Positions 17,929 to 25,259 of a stretch of 64,000 bases of DNA are shown here, one piece after another (within the stretch, counting starts at the first letter, position 1; each line of letters starts with the position of its first letter). The DNA is from Actinoplanes palleronii. Its GTDB lineage: Bacteria; Actinomycetota; Actinomycetes; Mycobacteriales; Micromonosporaceae. Under the pieces are notes generated by a model that was not told the DNA's origin, did not search any database, and saw only the letters and a list, made by a program, of their open reading frames with translations. The translations under genes and the position numbers were made by a program. The DNA lies in assembly GCF_016862315.1 (NCBI RefSeq), contig NZ_BOMS01000102.1:55449-119448 (forward strand), written 5' to 3'.

Positions 17929-19443
17929 CTAAAGGGTTTTTTCGGTCAGGGAGATGTCGTCGAACCAGGTGGCGCCGGTGTTGTCGCCGCACTTGAGGTG
18001 CAGCTGGACGCCGGCGGCGGCCGGGGGTGCGAGGGCGCTCACGGTCAGCTGGGTCCAGTCGGTGGTGCCGAGCGGCAGGCGCGCGGAAGTGTCCTGGCCG
18101 ATCCAGCGGCCGTCGGCGTCGAACCAGCTCAGGGCGATCTCGGTGACCCCGGTCGCGTCCGTGCCGCGGGTCCACGCCGCGGCGGACCAGGCCTGCCCGC
18201 CGTGGACCGGGCCGATCGGGGAGATGCGGAGCGACGGGAGGCCCAGGGCGGAGCGGGTGGTGGCGGCGAACCGCATCGAGCGGCCGCCGTCGTGCGCGGT
18301 GGAGGGGTCGAGTTCGGCGGCGCCGGCCTCGGTCAGGTTGCCGCGCCACGGGGAGTTGCCGGCGTCGGACTCGAAGCTGAGGTCGAGCACGCTGTCGGAC
18401 TGCGCCTCGCCGGCCCAGGCGGCCCGGACCACCGACGCGGCCGGCTTGGGGCTGCCGTCGATGCGGTAGAGCCCGAACTCGTACTGGGCCGGCATCGTCG
18501 ACACCGCGGAGTTGCTCGGGATGGCGCCGAGACTGAAATCGGTCAGCGTCCACGGTGCGACCGAGCCGACACCGGCCAGCGCGGCCGCGCGGAACACCCG
18601 GGCCAGGTATGCGGCCTGCTCGCCGGCGCTGCCGGCGGCCGTGCTCAGCCCGGTCTCGCCGATCACCAGGGGGTCCGGCGCGACACTGGCCTGCGCCTCG
18701 CGGATGTCGGTGAGCGCCTGCTCCGAAGCGCCGTAGAAGTGGAAGTCGTAGAAGTCCAGCGGGGTGCCGTCCAGCGCCGCCTTGAGCCGGGCCAGCCCGG
18801 TCGGGCCGGCCTGACCGTTGACCGAAACGGTCAGCGGCATGGCCGGGACGGCGGCGCGGACCGCCGGGATCAGGTCGCGCATCCAGGCGACCGCGTCCGG
18901 GTCGTCGGGCGACATCTCGTTCTTCAGCTCGACCGCGAGCACCCGCGGGTCGTCCGCGTACGGCGCCAGCACCGCGGCGGCCCAGGCGGCGCTGCCCTTG
19001 GTGTCGTAGTACCGCGCCCACCAGTCGAAGAGCGTGAACTTGACGCCCAGCCCGTGCGCCTCGGCGATGCTGACGAACTTGCGCAGCTTCGCGGCGTAGG
19101 CGGCGTGCGGGCGCGGATAGCCGAACGCCCGCGGGAAGACCACGACCCGGACACTGTCCGCGCCCAGCGCGGCGACCTTGGCCAGGTCGACGTCGACCTG
19201 GCTCGGGTCGAACCGGGTCCACATCGCCGACCAACCGGCCCCGGACGGGTAGTAGTTCATCGTCTTGGCGGTCTGCACCGCGGCCAGCCGGCCCGCGAGG
19301 GTCGGCGCCGGAGAGTCGTCCTGCGCGACGAAGGCCGGCGCCGGTGACTCGTCGGTGACGGCGGCGGCCGGGGCCGCGGGAAACAGAGAGGCGGTGGTGA
19401 GCAGGCAGGACAGGACAACGGTACGGAGTCGGGCACTGCTCAT
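17929..19443 (-). CDS. Secreted GH5-like glycoside hydrolase with CBM
   Basis: 504 residues. A signal peptide (about 1-28, basic start, hydrophobic core, AAPAAA cleavage region) precedes a TIM-barrel of clan GH-A. The acid/base glutamate is E176 in VELKNEMS and the nucleophile is E263 in VIGETG, spaced as in GH5 enzymes (cellulases, mannanases). The C-terminal 150 residues (about 350-504), with SFESDAGNSPW and DISLTE motifs, look like a jelly-roll carbohydrate-binding module of the CBM4/9 type. The substrate is probably a beta-glucan or mannan, by family only. ATG 19443 has AAGGGACG upstream. It is divergent from the metallophosphoesterase gene. Confidence 0.85.
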   Translation of the reverse strand: MSSARLRTVVLSCLLTTASLFPAAPAAAVTDESPAPAFVAQDDSPAPTLAGRLAAVQTAKTMNYYPSGAGWSAMWTRFDPSQVDVDLAKVAALGADSVRVVVFPRAFGYPRPHAAYAAKLRKFVSIAEAHGLGVKFTLFDWWARYYDTKGSAAWAAAVLAPYADDPRVLAVELKNEMSPDDPDAVAWMRDLIPAVRAAVPAMPLTVSVNGQAGPTGLARLKAALDGTPLDFYDFHFYGASEQALTDIREAQASVAPDPLVIGETGLSTAAGSAGEQAAYLARVFRAAALAGVGSVAPWTLTDFSLGAIPSNSAVSTMPAQYEFGLYRIDGSPKPAASVVRAAWAGEAQSDSVLDLSFESDAGNSPWRGNLTEAGAAELDPSTAHDGGRSMRFAATTRSALGLPSLRISPIGPVHGGQAWSAAAWTRGTDATGVTEIALSWFDADGRWIGQDTSARLPLGTTDWTQLTVSALAPPAAAGVQLHLKCGDNTGATWFDDISLTEKTL

Positions 19444-19566
19444 GGGGGCGTCTGCGTCCCTTCACGGTCGTCTTCGAGGTAACGTCCGTTTCGGCCGATC
19501 GGCGGTTACCCGGAGTTCAAGGTGGTTGCAGGCGGGTGCGCGTACGGTGCGCCCTAGGATTCCGGT

Positions 19567-20364
19567 GTGCCCGGACCTCTTGATCGCGTCGCTCTCGTCT
19601 CCGACGTGCACGGCAACCTGACCGCTCTGGAAGCCGTCCTGGCCGACATCGACGCCCGCGGCATCACGCGGATCTTCAATCTCGGCGACTACGTGGGGAA
19701 GGGCCCGCGCGGCCGGGAGGTCGTCGAGCTGTGCCGCCGCCGGTGCGAGGTCAACCTCCTCGGCAACTGGGACGACTTCCTGCCCGACCCGGACCGCGTG
19801 CTGGACAGCGAGGGGCTGGCCTGGTGGCTGGCCGAGCTCGGCCCGGGCCAGGGGGAGTGGCTGCGCGCCCGGCCGTTCTGCCACGACTTCCTGATCAGCG
19901 GGCGCCGGGTGCGGCTGTTCCACGCGTCGGCGACCAGCGTCCACCACCGGGTGCGCTTCGACCACGACGAGGAAGGGTTCCTCGGGATGTTCGCGGCCAC
20001 CCCGGCGACCGGCGACGGCCCGGAGCCCACGATCGTCGGGTACGGCGACACCCACGACCCGTACTACGAGGTCGGGCCGGGCGGCCGCATCCTGTTCAAC
20101 ACCGGCAGCGTCGGCAACGCCATGGACGACCCGACCCCGGTCTACGCCATCGTCGAGGGGGTGCTCGACTCCGAGGCGCCGGCTCCGTTCTCGGTGCAGT
20201 TCGTCCGGGTGCCGTACGACGTCGAGGCCGAGATCGCGGTGGCCACCCGGGTGGGGATGCCGGAGCTGGCGGGGTACGTCTCCGAGCTGCGGGACGGGGT
20301 GTATCGCGGGGCCATGCACGATCCGGCGCTGGTCCGCTACCACCGTCGTTCCGGTCCGGCGTGA
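19567..20364 (+). CDS. Calcineurin-like metallophosphoesterase
   Basis: 265 residues. Metal ligands are D13 and H15 (SDVHGN), D41 (LGDYVGKGP) and N67 (LGNWD, where family members usually have GNHD/GNHE), followed by FHAS and GYGDTH, the latter replacing the usual GHTH. It resembles YfcE/protein-phosphatase-like enzymes that hydrolyse phosphodiesters or phosphomonoesters with two metals. The GTG 19567 start has TAGGAT (19555-19560) six bases upstream, giving a leaderless mRNA. The stop overlaps the start of a small AraC-type protein by four bases, so both are translationally coupled. Confidence 0.9.
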   Translation: MPGPLDRVALVSDVHGNLTALEAVLADIDARGITRIFNLGDYVGKGPRGREVVELCRRRCEVNLLGNWDDFLPDPDRVLDSEGLAWWLAELGPGQGEWLRARPFCHDFLISGRRVRLFHASATSVHHRVRFDHDEEGFLGMFAATPATGDGPEPTIVGYGDTHDPYYEVGPGGRILFNTGSVGNAMDDPTPVYAIVEGVLDSEAPAPFSVQFVRVPYDVEAEIAVATRVGMPELAGYVSELRDGVYRGAMHDPALVRYHRRSGPA

Positions 20365-20693
20365 TGGCCGCCGCCCCGGCCCTCGCCGAGCTGCTCGACT
20401 GGGCGACCGACCACCTGGAAGCCGACCTGTCGGTGCCGGCCCTGGCCGCGCGGGCCGGGATGCCGTTGCGGACGTTCATCCGGCACTTCACCGAGGCGAC
20501 CGGGGTCACCCCGGCGGTCTGGGTGCTGGAGCAGCGGGTGCGCCGGGCCGAGCAACTGCTGGAACGGGCCGACGCCACGATCGCGTCGGTGGCGCTGCGG
20601 TGCGGGTTCGGCAGCGCGGACACCCTGCGGCGGCATTTCCGCCGGGCGCGCGGGGTGAGCCCGGACGCGTACCGGGCGGCGTTCCGCACCTGA
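20361..20693 (+). CDS. Stand-alone AraC-type DNA-binding domain protein
   Basis: 110 residues from GTG 20361 (or ATG 20364), coding only the two-helix-turn-helix AraC domain: LAARAGMPLRTFIRHFTEATGVTP for the first and IASVALRCGFGSADTLRRHFRRARGVSP for the second. Regulators of the GlxA/FtrA group normally carry a 200-residue DJ-1-type sensor domain; here it is missing. The gene overlaps the metallophosphoesterase stop (GTGA), so the two are made together. Either the sensor has been lost, or the phosphoesterase partner supplies the signal; that is inference. It may act on the operon itself. Confidence 0.85.
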   Translation: MMAAAPALAELLDWATDHLEADLSVPALAARAGMPLRTFIRHFTEATGVTPAVWVLEQRVRRAEQLLERADATIASVALRCGFGSADTLRRHFRRARGVSPDAYRAAFRT

Positions 20694-20788
20694 CCGGTCA
20701 CCGGCGTTGTGCTCACGCGTCCGGCTGACACGCCGCTGACCGAGGCAAACTCCCGCGGGATCGCTCTCGTTTCACGGCCCGGAAGTTC

Positions 20789-20815
20789 ATCCCGGTTAGC
20801 GTCCCGAACCGGGAT
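20789..20815. promoter_or_regulatory. Operator/promoter of the quinone oxidoreductase
   Basis: A perfect 9-bp inverted repeat, ATCCCGGTT-N9-AACCGGGAT, has the -10 box TAGCGT (20797-20802) inside it. A repressor bound here would block RNA polymerase. Transcription would start near 20809, 28 bases before the ATG at 20837. Confidence 0.7.
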
Positions 20816-20836
20816 CAACCGAGAGGGACGAGCACC

Positions 20837-21793
20837 ATGCGGGTAGTGGAGATCAAGGAATTCGGCGGTCCGGAGGGCCTGACGGTCGTCGACCGTCCCG
20901 ACCCGGTGGCCGCCGCGGGCCAGGTGGTGATCGCCAGCGAGGCGATCGGCGTCGGCGGCGTCGACGTGATGATCCGCCGGGGCGCCTACGCGGCCTACGG
21001 CTTCCGCGCCGGCTTCGTCCCGGGCAGCGAGGTGGCCGGCACGGTGACCGCGACCGGCGACGGTGTCGACCCCGGCCTGGTCGGGCAGCGGGTGTGGGCG
21101 TTCACCGGCACCGGCGGCGCCTACGCCGACCAGGCGGTGGCGGCGATCGGCGAGGTGGTGCCGCTGCCGCGCGATCTCTCCGCGGTCGACGCGGTGACGC
21201 TGGGCAGCGCCGGGATCGTCGCTCACTTCGGCCTGGCACACGCGCACTTCGCGCCGGGCGAGTCGGTGCTGGTCCGCGGCGCGTCCGGCAGCATCGGGAT
21301 CATGACGGTCCAGCTGGCGGCCCGGGCGGGAGCGGCCGTGGTGGCGGTGACCACGTCGTCCCCGGACCGCGGGCGTCGTCTGCGCGAGCTCGGCGCCACG
21401 CAGGTCCTGGGCCGTTCCGGCAGCGTGTCGGACGGCTCGGGCTATGACGTGATCATCGACGTGGTCGCGGGTGCGGACCTGCCGTCGTTCTTCGACCGGC
21501 TGAACCCCGGCGGGCGCCTGGTGGCGGTCGGTGCGGTCGGTGGCCAGCCGCCGGCCGACTTCGGCGCCCGGCTGATGGCCGCCTTCCAGAAGTCGATGTC
21601 GTTCGCGACGTTCAGTGCGGCGACGGTGCCCGAAAATGATCGCCGCAGGGTGCGTGCGGAGCAGTTCGCGGCCGCGGCGCGGGGCGAGCTGCGAACCGTG
21701 GTGCACGAGGTGTTGCCGCTGACCTCGGCCGGGCTGGCCCACCGAGCCATGGACGCCGGCACGGTCTTCGGCCGCATCGTCCTGACCCCCTGA
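20837..21793 (+). CDS. MDR-family NAD(P)H:quinone oxidoreductase
   Basis: 318 residues, medium-chain dehydrogenase/reductase fold without zinc ligands. The N-terminal GroES-like domain (MRVVEIKEFGGPEGL) is followed by a nucleotide-binding motif (VRGASGSIGIMTVQLA near 152) and a GRLVAVGAVGG strand. Enzymes of the QOR branch reduce quinones or enones with NADPH and often detoxify electrophiles. ATG 20837 has GAGAGGG upstream, and the promoter carries a strong palindromic operator (20789-20815), so expression is probably inducible. The AraC-type protein encoded just upstream is a possible regulator, although the operator symmetry is more typical of TetR/MarR proteins. Confidence 0.9.
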   Translation: MRVVEIKEFGGPEGLTVVDRPDPVAAAGQVVIASEAIGVGGVDVMIRRGAYAAYGFRAGFVPGSEVAGTVTATGDGVDPGLVGQRVWAFTGTGGAYADQAVAAIGEVVPLPRDLSAVDAVTLGSAGIVAHFGLAHAHFAPGESVLVRGASGSIGIMTVQLAARAGAAVVAVTTSSPDRGRRLRELGATQVLGRSGSVSDGSGYDVIIDVVAGADLPSFFDRLNPGGRLVAVGAVGGQPPADFGARLMAAFQKSMSFATFSAATVPENDRRRVRAEQFAAAARGELRTVVHEVLPLTSAGLAHRAMDAGTVFGRIVLTP

Positions 21794-21905
21794 AGCCGGC
21801 CCTGGTGGATAGCCGCCGGGTGAAGCTCAGAGGCGTCGGGCGGGCCAGGGGCGGCGGGGGCACGCGTGGCGCGGCGGCGGGGGCGGCGGGCGCGCGGTGG
21901 GTGTC

Positions 21906-22067
21906 GGTGGGCGGTGGGCGGTGGGGGCACGCGGTCAGTGCCGGTGGGCGGTGGGGACACACGGTCAGTGCTGGTGGGGTGGTGGGGGCACGCGATCGGT
22001 GTCGGTGGGGCGGTGAGAGCAGGCGATCGGCCGAGTTCGGGGGCGGTGGCGGCACGCGATCAGGGTG
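21906..22067. repeat. G-rich ~30-bp imperfect tandem array
   Basis: About five units of 30-37 bp built on GGTGGGCGGTGGGGGCACGC followed by GGTCAGTGCC, each with three or more GGG runs on the plus strand, so several G-quadruplexes could form. Units have diverged by point changes. Confidence 0.75.
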
Positions 22068-22174
22068 TGAGTGCTTTTGCCGCCCCCAGGAGGGCGGCAT
22101 CAGGACGCAATCCCGCAACGCGGACGGTCACCGCCCCACACCGGGGCCCGAACCGCGGCGCAGCACCTCCCGAG

Positions 22175-22233
22175 CCCGGCTGGTCGTCAGGGGTGCCTCC
22201 GGCACGCGGAGGCACCCCTGACGACCAGCCGGG
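22175..22233. repeat. R1 palindrome, copy 5 (perfect 26-bp arms)
   Basis: Arms 22175-22200 and 22208-22233 are exact reverse complements over 26 bp, with a 7-nt loop. This is the most perfect member. Here CGTCAGGGGTG is paired with CACCCCTGACG, so the base change relative to CTCAGGGGTG is compensated in the other arm. Confidence 0.95.
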
Positions 22234-22412
22234 GACCGGGAGGCGCGTTGCGGTCCGGGGTGGGCACGGGCGTCGCGTGGCTCCCACGGCTGGGGTCTTC
22301 CATAGCGGGGCCCCTCCCACGGCGGGCCCTCCCACGGTGGGGGCCCACACGGTGGGGGCCGCGGTGGGGCTGTCGCGTGGGCTCACGGTGTGGGGGTGGT
22401 GCTGGGAGGGGG

Positions 22413-23996
22413 TTACTGGACGGTGAGGTGGCCGGTGGTCAGGTGGAGGTGGCGGGTTATGCCGATCTCGGTGAGGAAGCGTTCGTCGTGGCTGACCACC
22501 ACGAACGCTCCGCGGTAGGCGGCCAGTGCCGCCTCCAGCTGACCGACACTGTCCAGGTCGAGGTTGTTCGTCGGCTCGTCGAGCAGCAGCAACTGCGGTG
22601 CCGGCTCGGCGAACAGCACGCAGGCCAGGGTCGCCCGCAGCCGCTCGCCCCCGCTGAGCACCCGGACCGGCAGGTGCGCCCGGGCGCCCCGGAACAAGAA
22701 CCTGGCCAGCAGGTTCATCCGTTCCGCGTCGGGCAGGGCGGGCGCCCAGGCCGTCAGGTTCTCGGCGACCGTCCGCTCCGGGTCCAGCAGGTCGAGACGT
22801 TGGGACAGATAGGCCACCCGGTGTGCCGCCGGCCGCTCGAGGATCATGCGGAGGAGGGTGGACTTGCCGGCGCCGTTCGGGCCGGTCAGCGCGATCCGCT
22901 CCGGACCGCGAATGATCAGATCCACGCCGGGGGAGGCGAAGACCGGCTTCCCGTCGTACGAAATCTGCAACCGCTCCCCGTGGAAGACCGTGCGTCCGGC
23001 AGGCACCGCGGTCCCCGGCAATTCCAGGGTGATCTTGTCGTCCTGGCGGGCGGCCCGGGACGCCTGGTCGAGCCGCGCCCGGGCCTCGCCGAGCCGGTCG
23101 GCCTGTGTGTCGGCGAGGCGGCCCGCGGAGACCTGCGCGTCGCGTTTCAGCCCGCCCGCCACGATCCGGGCCAGTCCGGCGTCGCCCAGGTTGCGGGCCG
23201 CCGTGGAGGCCCGCCGCGCGGAGCGTTCCCGGGCCTGCTGTGCCTCGCGCTTCTGCCGTTTGAGGTCCTGCTCGGCCGTGCGGACCTGCCGCTCGACCAC
23301 GTCGCGTTCGGCGGTGCGGGCTTCCTCGTACGCGGTGAAGTTCCCGCCGTACCAGCGGATCCGGCCGTGCTCGAGCGCCGCGATCCGATCCATGCCGTCG
23401 AGGAGCGTCCGGTCGTGGCTGACCACCAGCAGCGTGCCGGACCAGCCGCGCAGCACCTCGGTCAGCCGGTCGCGGGCCGGGCCGTCGAGGTTGTTCGTCG
23501 GCTCGTCGAGCAGCAGCACGTCGGGTCGGCGCAGCAGCTGGCCGGCGAGGCCGAGGGAGATCACCTGGCCGCCGCTGAGCGTGCCGAGCGGCCGGTCCAG
23601 CCCGATGCCGGCGAGGCCGAGGCGGTCGAGTTCGGCGCGGGTGCGTTCCTCGATGTCCCAGTCGGTGCCGACGGCGCTGAAGTGCTCCTCGGCGGCGTCG
23701 CCGGACTCGATGGCGTGCAGCGCGGCGATGATCCGCTCGACGCCGAGCACCTCGGCCACGGTCTGGCCGGCGGCGAACGGCAGGTGCTGCGGCAGGTAGC
23801 CGAGCAGGCCCGCGACGGTGATGCCGCCGCCGGTCGGCCGCAGCTCACCGGCGATCAGGCGGAGCAGCGTGCTCTTGCCGGTGCCGTTGGCGGCGACCAG
23901 CCCGGTGCGGCCGGCCGGCACGGCGACGGTCAGGTCGTCGAAGACCGGGGTGTCATCCGGCCACGAAAAGGACAGACTGGTGCAAACGATGGACAT
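22413..23996 (-). CDS. ABC-F family ATP-binding protein (ribosome protection type)
   Basis: 527 residues with two complete ABC domains and no membrane segments. First domain: Walker A AANGTGKST (35-43), signature LSGGQ, Walker B LLLDEPTNNLD. Second: GPNGAGKST, LSGGERLRA and LLLDEPTNNLD. The 90-residue linker (about 225-315) is rich in charged helices, as expected for the P-site tRNA interaction motif that reaches into the ribosome. ABC-F proteins displace antibiotics or rescue stalled ribosomes; which applies cannot be told from sequence. AGG precedes ATG 23996. A 120-nt leader with a nine-codon ORF and a hairpin precedes the gene, suggesting antibiotic-inducible attenuation. Confidence 0.93.
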   Translation of the reverse strand: MSIVCTSLSFSWPDDTPVFDDLTVAVPAGRTGLVAANGTGKSTLLRLIAGELRPTGGGITVAGLLGYLPQHLPFAAGQTVAEVLGVERIIAALHAIESGDAAEEHFSAVGTDWDIEERTRAELDRLGLAGIGLDRPLGTLSGGQVISLGLAGQLLRRPDVLLLDEPTNNLDGPARDRLTEVLRGWSGTLLVVSHDRTLLDGMDRIAALEHGRIRWYGGNFTAYEEARTAERDVVERQVRTAEQDLKRQKREAQQARERSARRASTAARNLGDAGLARIVAGGLKRDAQVSAGRLADTQADRLGEARARLDQASRAARQDDKITLELPGTAVPAGRTVFHGERLQISYDGKPVFASPGVDLIIRGPERIALTGPNGAGKSTLLRMILERPAAHRVAYLSQRLDLLDPERTVAENLTAWAPALPDAERMNLLARFLFRGARAHLPVRVLSGGERLRATLACVLFAEPAPQLLLLDEPTNNLDLDSVGQLEAALAAYRGAFVVVSHDERFLTEIGITRHLHLTTGHLTVQ

Positions 23997-24086
23997 GAGA
24001 AGACCTCAAGGGACGAAGGCGGGCACGACGGCATGGGCCACGCGGACAGCGCGTTCAGACGCGCGTCGGTGGCCGCAGCGGGGGAT

Positions 24087-24116
24087 TCACCCCGAAATGT
24101 CGTCGTCCACGGACAT
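24087..24116 (-). CDS. Nine-codon leader peptide upstream of the ABC-F gene
   Basis: ATG 24116 begins a nine-codon frame (MSVDDDISG) followed by TGA, with GAGGAATTGGGG just upstream as ribosome binding site. Its end falls in the hairpin CGGGG-TGAAT-CCCCG and lies about 90 nt before the ABC-F start. A likely promoter -10 box, TAATAT, is upstream on the minus strand at about 24149-24154. The arrangement matches drug-sensing leaders of ABC-F and erm genes. The three consecutive Asp codons are an unusual feature. Existence of the peptide is inferred. Confidence 0.45.
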   Translation of the reverse strand: MSVDDDISG

Positions 24117-24203
24117 GGTCGCCCCAATTCCTCGAACCGGAACCGATATTAGCCCGCCGAACGGCTGGTCCTCAGTGGAGTGGTGCACCGTTAGGCTGCC
24201 GCC

Positions 24204-25133
24204 ATGCGGCTCGGTGTCAACCTTCCCCAGACCACCAGGTACGACCTGACGCGCGACGTCACCGAGTTCGCGAGGGCGGCCGAGGAGATCGGCTTCGACA
24301 GCCTCTGGGCCTATGAGCGGATCCTGGCACCGGAGGACACCAGCGGCGCACACGGCCTGTACGGCGTACCCGGCCTGCCGTGGCCGGAGAGCTACGCCCA
24401 CACCACGGATGCCCTGGTCACCCTGACCCTGGCGGCCGCCGTGACCAGCCGGGTCGAGCTCGGCACCGGCGTGCTGATCCCCGGCCTGCACCTGCCGTTC
24501 CGGCTGGCCCGCAGCCTGGCCGCGCTGGACGCCGCGTCCGGTGGCCGGGTGCTCGCCGGGCTGGGCAGCGGCTGGTCGATCGACGAGTTCGAGGCCACCG
24601 CGCCCCGGCCGATCGCGGAGCGGGGCGCGGCCCTCGACGAGTTCCTGGACATCGCGGCGGCGACCTGGGGGCCGGACCCGGTCACCTACGACACCGGGAC
24701 GTACCGCCTGGCGCCGAGCCGGGTCAACCCGAAACCGGCCCGGCGGGTGCCGGTCTACCTGGCCGGCGGCAACCGTACGGCGCTGGGCCGGATCGCCCGG
24801 CGCGCGGACGGCTGGCTGCCGACCGGCCTCCCGCCGCAGCGGGTCGGTGAGGTGCTGGCCGGGTTGCGGGCGCAGGCCGCCGAGGTGGGACGCGACCCGG
24901 CGGCGATCGGGTGCGTGTTCCAGCTGGGTTTGCGCAGCCTGAACGCGGTGCCGACGGCGGGCCGGGCGCCGTATTCCGGCAGCCCGGCACAGGTCGCCGA
25001 GGACATCGCGGCGCTGGCCGAGGTGGGCGTCGAGCACGTGTACGTGACGCTGTCGTCGGCCGCCCGGGACCTCGAGGAGCTGATCGGAGCCGCGAAGAGC
25101 CTGCACGCCGCAGTCCGCGGCGCCGGCCTCTGA
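24204..25133 (+). CDS. LLM-class F420-dependent oxidoreductase
   Basis: 309 residues of the bacterial luciferase-like TIM-barrel family. Visible hallmarks are MRLGVNLPQ at the start, ARAAEEIGFDSLWAYERIL, the GTGVLIPGLHLP segment, GLGSGWSIDEF near 115 and VPVYLAGG near 190. Such enzymes in actinomycetes use reduced F420 or FMN to oxidise or reduce diverse substrates. ATG 24204 lies six bases after TAGGCT (24192-24197), so the mRNA is probably leaderless. It is divergent from the ABC-F leader. Substrate unknown. Confidence 0.9.
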   Translation: MRLGVNLPQTTRYDLTRDVTEFARAAEEIGFDSLWAYERILAPEDTSGAHGLYGVPGLPWPESYAHTTDALVTLTLAAAVTSRVELGTGVLIPGLHLPFRLARSLAALDAASGGRVLAGLGSGWSIDEFEATAPRPIAERGAALDEFLDIAAATWGPDPVTYDTGTYRLAPSRVNPKPARRVPVYLAGGNRTALGRIARRADGWLPTGLPPQRVGEVLAGLRAQAAEVGRDPAAIGCVFQLGLRSLNAVPTAGRAPYSGSPAQVAEDIAALAEVGVEHVYVTLSSAARDLEELIGAAKSLHAAVRGAGL

Positions 25134-25240
25134 CCTGGGCGGATCAGCCGAGCGAGGTGGAACCGTGAACGTGGAACGAGCAGCCGGGGATGTCAGTTTT
25201 CGTCATGGCAAAAGCGTATGAAGACCATCGGCGAAGCGGT

Positions 25241-25258
25241 ATACGTCGCCTGACGTAT
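25241..25258. promoter_or_regulatory. Short perfect palindrome downstream of LAL gene
   Basis: ATACGTC-GCCT-GACGTAT, with 7-bp arms, lies one base past the stop codon (25260-25262) of the LAL regulator gene on the minus strand. It could be an operator or a small terminator hairpin; no T-run follows. Confidence 0.35.
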
Positions 25259-25259
25259 C

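Larger units (their letters stand above)
21794..22412. other. 619-bp gene-free gap between convergent genes
   Basis: Contains a G-rich imperfect tandem array (21906-22067), one R1 palindrome and, from about 22300, several copies of CCCACGGTGGG-like palindromes including a stem near 22324-22347 that could terminate the ABC-F transcript on the minus strand. No coding frame looks real. Confidence 0.7.

Noticed and set aside
25144..25206. 20-codon frame (MTKTDIPGCSFHVHGSTSLG) behind the LAL gene, possibly a small peptide precursor
   Set aside because: No ribosome binding site, no modifying enzyme gene nearby, and codon use not distinctive; too little evidence.
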